Of a stretch of 64,000 bases of DNA, positions 9,544 through 22,600 are shown piece by piece; position 1 is the first letter of the stretch; the number at the start of each line of letters is the position of its first letter. A program made the translations under genes and the position numbers. The stretch covers positions 15,894,436 through 15,958,435 of the forward strand of contig NC_134506.1 of assembly GCF_027942865.1 (NCBI RefSeq), in the 5' to 3' direction. Origin of the DNA: Odontesthes bonariensis (taxonomy: Eukaryota; Chordata; Actinopteri; Atheriniformes; Atherinopsidae). The notes under the pieces were generated by a model. The model made no database searches. It was not told the DNA's origin and saw only the letters and a list, made by a program, of their open reading frames with translations.

Positions 9544-12500
9544 ATGGGACAGACCCTGTGCATATGCTCCCGTGGCTCCATCACTATTGATAACAAAAAA
9601 TATTACTTTGTCCAGAAACTAGACGAAGGGTAAGATGACATTCTTGTGTGATATGTTGTCGTCGTCATTAAACTACAAAAGTATGGATAAGTGTGCTAAT
9701 GCTTTATATTTTTAATATAACTAATTAAAAATACAAAACGTGCAGGTACTGTCCACGGTGCCACAGCTAGTTACACAAGGAGTAACCTACACTATTACAG
9801 CTTGAAAACAAAATTGTATATTTCAAAGATGATTTTTAGCAGGAATGAGAGTCTCTGACATCAAGGGAAGCCACAAAACAGTGAAACAGACATGTTAAGT
9901 GCATGTTAATTTAGGCTTTTTATGAGATTTCTGAACAGAAACAAATATAGAATATTACCACTCTTATCCTTAAAGTCCTGCTCTGCGTCCGGATGCTGTT
10001 TCTAAACTCTCTCCCTTTCTGTGACCTCCGCTCAGTGGGTTCAGTTATGTTGATCTGGTAGAGGGGGTCAAAGATGGGCACTTCTATGCCCTGAAGAGGA
10101 TCCTTTGTCATGACCGTGAAGGTCGCCATGAAGCTCAGACAGAAGTGGAAATGCATCAGCTGTTTAATCATCCCAACGTCTTGAGCTTGGTTGCGTACTC
10201 GTTTGTTGATCATGGAGGCAAGACTGAGGCCTGGCTGCTTCTGCCTTATATTAGAGTAAGTGGCAGCAGCTACATCAAAACAACATTGGGGGAAATTCTC
10301 CAATTCTGATTTGCTTGTGTATGTATGTGTGAACAGAAAGGAAGTCTGTGGTCTGTTCTGGAGAAGATAAGAGACAAGGGGAGCTCAATGCCAGAAAAAC
10401 AGATTTTACAAATCTTCCGGGGGATCTGCTCTGGACTGAAGGCTATTCATGAAAAAGGCTATGCCCACAGGTAAAGCAATGTTGAATGCGAATTTATAAG
10501 CTCACTTTCAATGTGCTTGAGACTGCAGTGTATGTAGTTTTCCACAAGCTTCCATATGTCTACATGCTCGCCAAGGCCTATTCCCATTAGTTTCCTGAGG
10601 TTAAATGTCTTTTTATACAAGAACCTCAAAAATCTAATGATGAGCAGTTTCATGTGACAGACATTTTTGCTTGTAGACTTTTAAAGAAAGAAAGAAATTA
10701 TTTTTAAAGGTTCTCTATTGATCCATTACACACCAAGCTGATAATCAATGTGTCATCTGGAACATTGTCTGTCTATATTATTTTTTAGGTGTGTAACTCA
10801 CCGTTGGTTCTGTTGGACCCTGTTGAGGCTCTTTTTTTTTTTTTTTTTTTTTTTTCATGGAACACACCTGATCTGTTAAAAAGAGAGATTAATCCTGGCC
10901 GTTTTCACGCATGCACTGAAGTCCCCAAATGCTCTAGAGATTTTTCTGGATGGTGGCATGTATCCGCAGCATTCGCTCAGGACTTCTTGCAGAATTTTTT
11001 TGCCCAGTGCCCCAGTTAAATCTCTTAATTATTAATGGGTAAGGTAGTGTACAAACATATCAGCACGTTTTCCATTTACTGTGCAAGTGGTGGGAGCTTC
11101 ATTCTGCTTTCCGCTGACCTGTATTTCCACTCAACCCTTGCTAAGTGGGACATGTGGTAGACCGAGGAAAAAAAAGAACACATTACTGCAAAAAAAATGT
11201 GATCCGTTTGACCAAATTGTAATATGGCGGAGGACTTAGTCGCTGTCAGGAATGCTTAGATCTGTATATCTTTCTCAGTGGTGGGGAATTTCGGTGGGTT
11301 TTTGTGAAAGCCACTTAATGCGCTTTTGTTTTTATTCTACCAATAATAAGGGTAAAGGCTGACTCACAAGAACGTAGTGCTGAAAGGATGGGTAGTGCAT
11401 TTTCAAGAATAACATTTGAGACTGCATGTTTGCATCCGATCTGGATGCAACTGCGGGGCCTTAAACGATTTCAAACTGGATGTTTGCCTTCTCCTGGAAA
11501 TATTCCTTTGTCACTAAATCAACTTGAAGGATAAAACTAATCTTAACAGCTTAGTTATGCCGGATCCCTGAGGCTGGAAATGTTGAGGTCCAGCAGCCAT
11601 GATTACTTTTACATATTCGTCAACGTCAGCAAAACGCGACTTAATTTTATCCCCAAAACATATTCATGTGCTGTGTGAATCAGGGCATAAAGATAGGCAC
11701 AAAGCCCTAGTTTCAGAAAAAAGAAACAGAAAATAAAATCCTATAGAATGTGCTAACGTTTGGTCACTGTGCTCGTTATCACTTGAGTCACCCATGTGTG
11801 ATTTGCTGGAGATAATTTTGCAGTTCATATAAATTTAGTCTGTGTAATGTGACTAGTCATTCAGCATCTTCTCCCAATATGGGGCAAAGAGATCCAATGT
11901 TTAACAAATTCACCCACATCTGAACGCATGAAATGTGCTATGATTTGACAGAGATCTGAAGCCAACAAACGTGCTTCTGGATGAAGGTGACAAACCAGTT
12001 TTGATGGATCTCGGTTCAATGAACCGTGCAAGAATTGAGGTAAGGGTGCAGGATGTATGAAAGATTTCACTGATCACTAGATAAGCACCAGACGCAGTCG
12101 GTAACATATTAAAACCGCAGTTAGTCACTGACTCCGAGGTCACCTTCCTCTTATCTGTTCTACATATAGCTTTGAACACAAAAGTGTGGTTAAGTTGTTC
12201 ACAGTCAAGTCCTTGTGTAGGTGAATGTGAATAACCAAACTGTTTCATGTTTTTCTAAGGTGTCTGAATTTCTGCCTCTAGATGGCTCATATTCAAATGA
12301 TGAGGTTCATGTCATTGAAGTACATCATCTGTCATTTCTTAGAGTACAGCCATTTATTTTCTTGATGATTCACCAATGTAAAAATTACAACAAATAGAAT
12401 CACAAGTTTTGTTGTGAGGGGTTCATATTAAAACATGAAACATGTTATGGTTTTTGCTTCAGTTGCAGATTTATTCTTTTTTTACTCCTCTTATTTCAAA

Positions 12501-15269
12501 TTCTTTCAACAATTTATTCATTTTTTTCCGCATCACTTTTTTTTTTTATTGGTGAATAAAGATAATTTAATTTTTGTTGGTGTCTTTTGGCTATGCAGGT
12601 TTGTTTTTATCACATTTGTGTTTCAAGTGAGAGTGACAAGAAAGTACTTGAGCATCCCTGAGATAGCCAAACATCGTGCAGTCTTTTGATATTAAGCTGT
12701 TGTAAAGACAGTGTGTTTAAAGGCTTATTATTTTAACATTATAGACTCTAATCGATCATTTCCTTAATAAGATAACTTTTTGAAAACTGACTCTATTACA
12801 GGTTAAAGGATCCAGAGAAGCCATGACCATACAGGACTGGGCAGCCCAGCGGTGCACTATTTCATACAGGGCTCCGGAGCTCTTTAACGTAGAGAGCCAC
12901 TGCATCATAGATGAGCGCACCGATATCTGGGTAAGGCATTGGAGTCTTCTTCCCTCTTGGCTTTATCCTGTTCCCAGTAGTGTTCTCTACAGTCTCGTGA
13001 GGTTACCGTATCTCTGAAATGTCAGATGAAAATGACTTGTTTGTTCTGTGACTAAATGAGTTCTTTTTGATTGTCTGTGGTTTTCCTGTACTCCTCCAGT
13101 CCCTCGGCTGCGTACTGTACTGCATGATGATGTTGGAGGGACCATATGATCTGGTGTTTCAGAAAGGGGACAGTGTTGCTTTGGCTGTCCAGAACCCAGT
13201 GACTATCCCACCAACTTGCAGGTCAGTATTTAACCAGTGACGCTAATTTTCCCATTGATGTGTCCCTTTCTGTGATTGTATTTAATAGTTGTAAGACTGC
13301 AGTAATTCTTAAGTGTCCATGGAGTGGATTTTAGGACTAATTGCATATTAGCAGCAAATAGAATAACCAAAATTTTCATCCACTTAAAAACCCTTTGCAT
13401 TTACTGTCCATTGGTAGTATGCAGTCCACTTCAGTACAGTTATATCAGATGTAACAAAATTACAGATTGTTTATTATGTTTAAGTTGCTTTAGTTGTGTA
13501 TGAACTCAGGTCTCTTCCAGACACGTTTCCTCATTTTGATGAAAATATACTCAGTAACTGATGACAATCCCGTGGTTGATGTTTGTGATGTATTTAAAAA
13601 AATCTTTCTCTATTTTATTAACATATTTGACCGGGACAGTACACACTAATGATCATCATCGTAAATGTGGCAGATAGTCCGTGGACAGGTGTGAAAGAGT
13701 CACCCCAATAACAGAATCTAGAATTAGAATAGGAATTAAAATCATTACAACACACAGATTAGTAATGAATAAGAAGAAATGAAGAGTTTATAAAGTTATC
13801 ATTCATAGCAGACATGAAAGACTTACACAGTTGATTAAAAAGAAATTTGTCGCAGCAAAAACAAAACAAAGACGTCAAAACATAGTTGCAAATAAGTGAC
13901 CAATGGCAGCAGATAGGAAGACATTGTTGACTCAGTAAAATACTTAAACATGAAGTGGGTGTGTGTTCAGTGTTGACAGTACTATTTAACCATTTATTCA
14001 AATGAGATTTAACAAGAGTATACGCATTCAGTTCTCTAGTGAAGTGAAGTGAAGTGAAATTTATTTATATAGCACTTTTCAGCAACAAGGCGATCCAAAG
14101 TGCTTTACAACACAGACAGAAATACAGAAATAAAAGCATCAAAAAAATCTAACGTAGAAATACAGATACAGAACATCAATCAGGTCATTTTAGCTAACAG
14201 TAAGATTGGTATAACTATAACAGAGCAAAAGTAAATTTAGCTAATAGTAGGATTGGTATAACTATAACAGGTCATTTGAGTAAACTAACAAAAGCTAACA
14301 AACATGGATACATTTTCCTCTAAGAGGAGGCATTTAAAAATATAGCTAATAACAGAACGGTTGATATAATGAATGATAACAAATCTTTAAAAGACTTTCA
14401 TCTGAGAGGAAATATTAAGGTTTATACAGTGGTAATAGGTCTTAATAGACCATTTGAATATGACTAAGTTTTCCTCCTACTGAAGTATTAATAAGATCAG
14501 AAACATGGATAAGCTTTCCTCTAAGAGGAAGCATTTAAAAAGCCGTTCGATCGTCTATAAATCAGTGGAAATATTTTAAGGTCTATTATTTAACTTGGAT
14601 AAGAAACTTTCATCTGAGAGGAAATATTAAGGTTTATACAGTGGTAATAGGTCTTCATAGACCATTTGAATGTTTTCCTCCTAGTGAAGCATTAATAAGA
14701 CAAATCTATTTGATAAGGGAGGAATGACAGAAGAAATACCACATTAGGGGAGAGGAGGAGAAAAACCTCAGCACAAAAAAGAAAAAGCAACACATACACA
14801 CACCATCAAGCATTGGGACCGGTAAGGAGGTGTGGGAATTGCGTATGTTAATCATTGAGCGTGTGTGTGTGTGTGCGTGTGAGTGTGTGCAAGTAAGTCC
14901 ATGAAGCACTGTCTCAGAGGCCATTGTCCTTGATAATGCGATGGAAAGTTTATCAACCAGCCTAAACAGTTTCCACAGGTGTCCTCAGGAAGGGGAGGGA
15001 GCACATGGGGCAGAGAATGCAGACTGAAATCGCTGCTTTTCCTAATAACACTGTCCCCTCTCACTGATCCTCTTTAGAGTCTGTTACCAAGGTTTGCACC
15101 ATTCCTTGTTGACTAAATCTTCTGTTTCAGTTACTCAGAGGGCCTGCAGATGCTGCTGAGCTCTATAATGGTCTCAAATCCTCAGGAGAGACCAAACATC
15201 AGCTGGGTTCTTGACCAGGTACAGGACCTGCAGAGTCGCAGCCCGAACACCCAAACCAACATGGTCTGA
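9544..15269 (+). CDS. stk16: Serine/threonine kinase 16 (MPSK1/PKL12 type)
   Basis: Golgi- and membrane-associated kinase of the NAK family, anchored through N-terminal lipids. Exons: 9544-9629, 10036-10255, 10337-10470, 11952-12039, 12802-12930, 13100-13221, 15131-15269; 918 nt, 305 aa, the same length as human STK16, all junctions GT/AG and in phase. N-terminus MGQTLCICSRG keeps Gly2 (myristoylation) and Cys6/Cys8 (palmitoylation). Kinase motifs: glycine loop at 27-32, ALK with Lys49, HRDLKPTN with Asp148, DLG with Asp166 (DLG for the usual DFG is normal for this family), ISYRAPELF, DERTDIWSLGCVLY. Odd: the first glycine of the loop is Asp27 (KLDEGGFSYV, where human has KLGEGGFSYV). The C-terminus ends in TNMV. 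Divergent from pcnp, with a transposon and a LINE remnant between them. Confidence 0.97.
10834..11830. repeat. Poly-T tract and possible dispersed repeat in stk16 intron 3
   Basis: Intron 3 (10471-11951) holds a run of about 25 T near 10831-10855. It is followed by 'TTTTCACGCATGCACTGAAGTCCC...GTGGCATGT', which loosely recalls sequence at about 32320-32400 and 35010-35130, suggesting an old non-autonomous element. No coding potential. Confidence 0.3.
14038..14120 (+). repeat. Fish dispersed-repeat fragment (LINE-tail-like)
   Basis: GTGAAGTGAAGTGAAATTTATTTATATAGCACTTTTCA...AAAGTGCTTTACA resembles widely dispersed fish repeat ends, such as the L2-like tail at about 30515-30590 read on the other strand. 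In stk16 intron 6. Confidence 0.6.
14301..14702. repeat. Diverged tandem duplication, two units of about 200 bp
   Basis: Unit 1 (14301-14501) and unit 2 (14502-14702) both start with AACATGGATA and share TTTCCTCTAAGAGGA, TTTCATCTGAGAGGAAATAT, GTGGTAATAGGTCTT and TTTTCCTCCTA, in the same order. A smaller repeat (AGATTGGTATAACTATAACAG) precedes them at about 14200-14270. Located in stk16 intron 6, following the dispersed-repeat fragment. Confidence 0.75.
14860..14888 (+). repeat. (GT)n microsatellite
   Basis: GTGTGTGTGTGTGTGCGTGTGAGTGTGTG in stk16 intron 6. Confidence 0.8.
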
Positions 15270-16640
15270 TGGCGCACGGTGCACTTCATGTGGAGCCTTT
15301 TGCACATCTCAATGAACTCCTCTTAATTCCAGCTCAATTTTTTTTTTTATCTATTGAGTTTGGTGTAAAAGCCTTGGAACTGATTTCCACACATCTTGGC
15401 GAGCTTTGCAAATGTGGGGGGGTTTTAGTCTGAATAGTCATCAATTCAACCAAAACGTTCTTGTAATGATCGAAATGCTCTGTGTGTATTTCTAACACAT
15501 TCCTGTAAGATAACATTGTAGTTTTTCTTTTTTCTTCCTTTTAATAAGAAAAGGGATTAATTCTACCCGAGTTCAGTAAATATCAGATTGAATTCCCTAC
15601 AAAGGAGGTTTACTCTCCCATTCATTATTATTTTTTAATGGTGATTTCTCAGTTTTGGGTGTAACATCTTCTCGGTTATACATGTGCTGTAAACTTGAGT
15701 GCATAGCTTCAGCTTTTCTCCCCACCTTTTCTCACTCTCTTTATGCCTGAACTGGACAGAAGTTTAAGTGCTCCTCGTCTGCAATATTGCATTCGGACAC
15801 AAAGGTGCTCCACCATTACAGTCATCCCACCACATAGTCGCATCGCAATTGTTCACGTTTGCATTGACTTTTTATAATATGCAGTATTGGCTTTCTTCTT
15901 CCACAAAATGGAGTGGGGAAAATGGTCAGGCATCATTTTTGCTCACCCAAAGAACAGAAAGTGACATTTTCATGAGTGTGTGGAACTGCTTGATGTTTTA
16001 ACTCTTAAGTAAATGAGTTATTGTACCTGGCATTGCAGAATAGCATTTTCAATTCACTTTTCATGGTCTTGGGTTTTTTTAACGGTTCATTGTTTGCGTT
16101 TCCTGTTTACTTCTGGTTTTCTGCCATGTGTGGATGTCTAACTTTTGTTCTCTCAGGGTACAGTCACATCTCAACAGGTCTTTCTTAATGGATCTAAACG
16201 GTACCTTTAAAACTTTATGACAAAGGAATATTTTATGCATTTAAGTTGAATGCTTTTGTGACTGTAATGCAATGATATAGGACCATGTGACAGCTAAATT
16301 GTCATTGATCATTGACTTGTACAGTTAATAGTTGGAATGTATGTGATCCGTAGTTGACACGCAAATCAAATATATTATCATTTAATGCAAATTGTGGTCA
16401 TGGCCAGTGACTGTAAACTCTTTTGTTGCAGTAAAATGCAAAATAAAACTGGATTGATGCTACAGGTAGGAAATATATTAAGTGTATTAGTGAAGGTCTC
16501 AGATATTATGAAGACCGGGCTCTTGATTATTGAAAATCCTTTTAAAACTATGTTCCCTTATTCACTGCACAGTACAGGGTGAATAAATAATTGTGTAGCT
16601 CTGTATATACTTTTTAATAATTGTGAAATAAAATGGCATC
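15270..16640 (+). other. stk16: stk16 3' UTR and downstream flank
   Basis: AT-rich non-coding sequence after the TGA at 15267-15269. AATAAA signals occur at 16442-16447 and again near 16627, so the 3' UTR could be about 1.2-1.4 kb. No coding potential. Confidence 0.45.
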
Positions 16641-19600
16641 CTACAGTGAATCCTAAATGTGAAGCAGTTCTCACATCCATTTTCATCTTATACACCCAAA
16701 CACTAGCTTGTTGAATTAACTTTCTCTCAGCATCAAGTAAAATTGGCATTTTTCACTTACGTCAGTCTTGTTGAATCATTGAAATGTGACACGAGTAAAC
16801 CTCACCTTGGTTCATGTAACATCTGATCTAAACTTAGTTCCACCCACCCAACCAAACAGAGACCCAGCCATCGTAATCACGTTTGATCAACACTAGCTGA
16901 TGATGTTGACCCGATTCAAACATTCATTTATTAAAACAGAGTTACTTAATGCTGAAAGAATGTTTGTGTCTTTACTTCATGTGTTTTTTTTTTTCCTTTA
17001 TGTTCATCCAACAAGTTCTTATTTGAAGTGCTCGATTTATGTACAACCAACAAGAATAGATCACATCACAAATAAAGACGATGCTTTTATGATAGTTTTT
17101 ACACTTCTTTACTGTCTAGTGGGGTTGAATATTGTTTTGAAGGTCACCAGGTAAATGCTGCACCTAATTCACTTTGGGTGAATTCATTTCAGATAAATGT
17201 GCTGTTGGGAGATATGTCGGTACATCTGTATATGAGGTCAGAAATTATGAGACAATTTGGTGTTCAATTACAGTGCGAGTCTTAAGACCCAAGATCATCA
17301 TGAATGCTACAGTGGTTGAATGAGAGTGAATCCTTGCAACCATGCAACATTCTTACTTTAAAATGATAACTTGTGACGTTAAAGTTGGAATTGGAAACAT
17401 TATAAAGATGCAGTAAAGATCACCACATTACAGCCATAAAGGGATGTAATAGAGTTGTACTGTTGAAAAGGCACTTTTGAGAAATGAAGGATCAAATTAC
17501 GATGCAAGTACAGACAGCGGCGCATCGGTTGTCCTCAAATAGGTAAAAACATTCAAATTCAGGACAGTCGAAGGCAGAAAAGGCTTTTCCCAGATAGAAA
17601 GAGCTGATGAAGGGTGCAGATTTCTGCTTTCTTTTGGGAAGTTGCACCTGAGATGGTTGCCATCTCCATTTTCACCTCTAGATGTCAGTAACTGTCCATC
17701 ACTGTTACTCTATTACCAATGATTGCGTTGGCGAAAAAAATGGTATTTTTAAGAAATTAAGGATTTTGATCATAAATGTGGAGTTTAATAAGTGAGTTCT
17801 TCATCTACAGTTTAAAATAAAATGATAAAGCCTGAACTGTAACAATTTTAGAAGACTTGTCTCCCCTGGCAACCCTTATCTGACAGTATTGAGCACTGTT
17901 GGCCATTGCCCATATTTGTGCACACATACTAGAAAACAAGAATCAAACTGCTCATGTAGCAGGATTTACAACCCTTACATCCTCTCAGATCAGTGAGATC
18001 TTACACTTCGCTGCAACTGCAATTACTTTCAATGGTAATTCTTACCTTTCCAGGCACAAGCACACATATATGACCAGTCATAAATACACACAACCTGCCA
18101 CATATTTACAATGCATATGCCCTTTAGTACACAGACACCATAAGAAGTCATTACACTTGAAATAATAATATCCCATCTGATTTCTTCCCTGGGCCCACCT
18201 ACCAACCCCAGACTCCCCTGGGACTGGGTATAGGACAGAGCTGTGTTTATGGGGTGACAGGCACAGAAACACACACACAGTCACACTCTGGCCTCACCTT
18301 TTATATTCAAAATCATCTGCCTGTGAGGGGCTGAATGATGTCATGCAGCACATTTGCAAGGTCAACTCAATGTTTGTCTACAATTTAGCACCAGTTTCAT
18401 GCACTTTTGGAAGAAGCACTGCTGTATTTAATCTTATGTATGTGTGGTTGTGTGTGTGTTTCATTTGAAACCCGAGCCCAGACCTCAAAGACAAATACAC
18501 TTTAGCTCTCACACAATAAACTATATGCAGGCTTTATTGATTTGGCTATGAATCAATTACTGAATTATTTAATTAGCAAAGCATTATGGGTCAGTGTAGA
18601 GCTGCTCCCAGTTTGCAGTGCTCCTAGGTCTCTTTAAATCATTTTGCACATATGTTTGGAACTCATGAGGTGTGTAAGTTTATCTTATCTTTGCAAAATG
18701 ACCATACAAAAGTCCCTTGAATACACTGAATTCAGATGTGAGTCCAGGGAGAACTTGTAAAGTAGTCCAGTAAGTTTGTGTTGTTACTTGCCAGGCGGGA
18801 GATTTTATTTCTTTAAAGCTTTATGTGCACAGACTCAGAACTTTTGCTGTCACTCAAGTCCAAATTAGTCTTGGCTGCAGCTGAAAGAGGGAGAAATATG
18901 GACATTACGTCTACCCCGTTGAGTGGATGAGTTATGACTTATACTTGTGATCGGAGCGTTCTTTCCATCCAGGAGCTTTCTGTGTGCCCATTAATTCATG
19001 GGAGTGTTTGGGTTAAAATGCATAATGAGTTCATTAAGGAGGATTGGCGTAATCAAGAAAGGTATTGCCTTAATTACTGGCACACAGCCAGGGCTATCCG
19101 TTCTTTGTGAAATCAGCCACCCACCCTGTCCACAGAGCTCGCTAATTTAATTAAGTGTACAAAATGCTACACCCTAACGTCGCCCTCGGGGGCAATTATG
19201 GCACTAGAGATTGAAAGATCTCCGCTGGGGGTATTTTTACTTACTGGCAGGAGATTGCCTGTGTCAGTTAGCTGATTGCATTGATTATATTGATTTGTAA
19301 CAGCTTTTCGGGTAATTTCATCTGCAAAGGTGAGAGCAACACGTTGGCCCTGAGATTTTTTTATTTATTCTTTCTTTATTTAGACGCTTGACTCTTTTGC
19401 CAAGTGATTAGATGAAATGGAGCTCCACAATAAGTCTTTTAAAGTAGGTGTTAGCGAGGAAGGATCGATAGTTTTTATTTGCCATATAAGGTCAGAACAG
19501 GTTGGATGTTATGAATTCTTTTAAAGACATCACAACCCTTTCACCAACATTGTAGGGGCATGGTCTGCTGAAGAAGCAAGAAAGTAGCTTTAACTTACAG

Positions 19601-22600
19601 CTAGGAAGGAGCTAGAGCTCTTAGAAGAGGCAGATGGACTGATGTACTTTATCGAAGTCACCAACACCACAACACAGAGATACATACTTTCATTTCTGCC
19701 TTGATGAGTTTCTGAAAAAGGAAAGTTACCATGTATGTCCCCTGATACGGATTGTGCTCAACCAAAGTTTATTCAGTTAAGGAAAGATGAAAAAGTAATC
19801 TATTACTTCAGAGGATGCATTTAAAGAAAGAAGAAATATCAGGGCTGCTATATATTTCTCTGAATCGCTTAATCATTGCAGACTCTCAATCTGGGTAAAT
19901 TTGGATGGCTACGCCAGATTCCTAAGATAAAGCTTTCTTGTCCTCATAACTCTATCTCTGCTGATGTTTTAAAAATGTTTTTATATAAAGGGATAATTAG
20001 ATAGAATATTTTCTATGACAGAATTAAAGCGCTTAAGGCTTTGACCAGGAAAATTCTTCAAACCGAATGTAATCAATCAACCAAGGAAGATACTGGATAA
20101 GTCCTGATTCACAGAGGCCTCATCCCGCAACCCGAGAAGTCTGCTGACAATGTCCTGTGCCAGACGACACAGGACGCTTAAAGGGTAATAGAGCTGTTTT
20201 GGTTGCATAAGGGGTACTAGCCCGATATCAGGCATTTGTTTTTTGATGTTACGACTCTCTAATATAAAATTCTGAAAGGAGGTAAAAGTATTCTGTCTGT
20301 TGTAGTCTTTTGATACCTGTCTCCATGTTTCCACATGTTTGACACAACTCAAAGGGGGTTACTTTAATCGAAGGTAACATAACACCAGGAATTGTTGTAG
20401 TATAAAAAACCCCAACAGCCTTTATGGCACAACATATGGCACCAGCTGTGGAAACACTCACTTTTATGGTGATATTAACAAAGAAATAAAAACCATACAC
20501 ATGAATATGCTGGTATTGAAAACATCTTCATCACTTGTATATTATATTTGCAGATACTTTTTTCACAGTTTTTTCACAGTTTATGCACATAAATGCTGCC
20601 TATATGTTCTCAAAGTTGCAAGGATATTAATTTTATTTGCTTGTTTTTTAAATGTGGAATTTAAACATCTTTGTTGTCATAAAAATGCTACCAACATGGC
20701 CTCTATTTCACAAGTTAAAGAGGGAAGTGTGACCTAACAGATTAGTTTTAATTACAGGCCTGTAACCTTTGCTAAGCATGGCAAAACATAAGAGAGGCTA
20801 ATAGTTTAATGAACAGTTCATCAGCACTGATTAAGTGGATGAGATGACAAGATAATCCAGAGGTGGCATGGTCATTAAAGGTGGCCAAAGGAGAGCAAAT
20901 TAGCTGATTAAACAAGTTTCCACCCCTCGGCTGCCGAGCGGGCGGAAGGGAGGGCCTAGTTGAGTGATGGATGGGGAGGCGTGGAGGAAGCATTTATGTC
21001 CCTTGCTGGTAGACTTGTCACTGAAAGAGTGAAGTGTCTTCATCAATTTGGAGCCATTATCATGTCAAAAGGCGAGGATAGTGCTTGAAGGAGGGGAACA
21101 AGTTGGGGGAGGAGAGAAGCAGAAAGCCTATCTGCATACTCTAAGCTTATTCATTTTCACAAACACACTCCTCGCCCACGCAGCCCCTCCTCCCAGGCCG
21201 GCAAGTTTACCGTAAGGCTGTTTAATTTTCCTGAAATAGGGCCGTGACAGCTGTGCCATGCTGATGAGAAGAGTGGCAGCCTGTCACACCTCATCTATCT
21301 CAGCTCTGATACTGCCGAACCTCCTCTCTCTCCTCCCTTTCATTGCCTCGTGTCCCTTCACTAATTCCTTAATAGACGTCAAAGTTTTTCTTCAAATAAA
21401 CCCAACAGTCCCAGTCTGTTAAACTGCCGTGTACAGGGAAAGGAGGTAACTGAAACAGGAAAAGCAGAAAAGTAATAACTAGAAGCTGTTTTTTATTTCA
21501 CTTCCATCGATTGTTATGGGTCTCTTTATCATCTGACCTGGCTCAATTATGCCAATTGGATGTCACGGTGACACAGAGAGGTTGTGAAGATAGTAAAATG
21601 AAACACAGAAAGTGTGGCGGGGATTAAAGTGTGTATGTGTGTGTTTGAGAAGGTGGAGTAAAGATGCTGTGGATAAGTGTATAAAATGGCTTGTTGGTGG
21701 AATCTGCATCACTTAGTATGCATTACTTTGCAGAGAGAGGGACAACAATTTAAATGCTAGTGATGTAATTTCCAGCCGTCAGTCATGTCAGGGTGCGATA
21801 AATGTGGAGCCATTACATAAATGAGATGTTGACGTGACCCTCTATATGCATGCATGCAGACACATACTCCTATCTCTTCAGTTTATGTAAATAAAATACA
21901 AATATAACAAATAACCCCATTTGTTGGTATTACAAGGAACTCATCAGTTGGACACCAACAGCGTCAGAAAAGATTTTTCAGAAGCTTTGGATCTAAACCA
22001 CATTAGTCCAAATTAATTTAGTGACCGCAGGTGTGATGTCATGTGGAACTTCGGTCTTGTTTATGTTAAAGCTGAATACAATACAGAGATACAACTAGCT
22101 GGTGAATATAGTGGATTAAAATAGATCAAATCTGTGGTGAAGGAAATGTAATATTACTGAGAAAATCTGCGGGTGAATCATCACAAAACCACAACTCTAA
22201 ATAACTGAGGTGCTGGCTCTACAAATGCGCAGCTATCAAAGTGTTTTGCATCAACTTGAAAAGCTATTTGCCTCCATCCCACAGAAAACAGTTACTGCAG
22301 ATAAGAAATGAAGACTGTCATGACAGTAAAGCAAACGTAAATCAGAATCTTTTAATAAATCTTGAGTATTATTGTAAGTGCATCTTTTTGGACTGCCTCT
22401 CTAACTGCTGTTTGAACATCAGCTTGTGTAGAATGGGAAGTCTTACCTCCCACTGACAGTTTTTTGACAAGATATCTCATACATGCAGCAGCTTATGGAG
22501 AGCACCAGCTCTGCAGATTGAGCGTGGTTGTGGAATTAAAGAGGCCTCGCATTAGATGAAAATATATGGCAGAGGGAGAAAAATTGGCAAATACCTTAAA

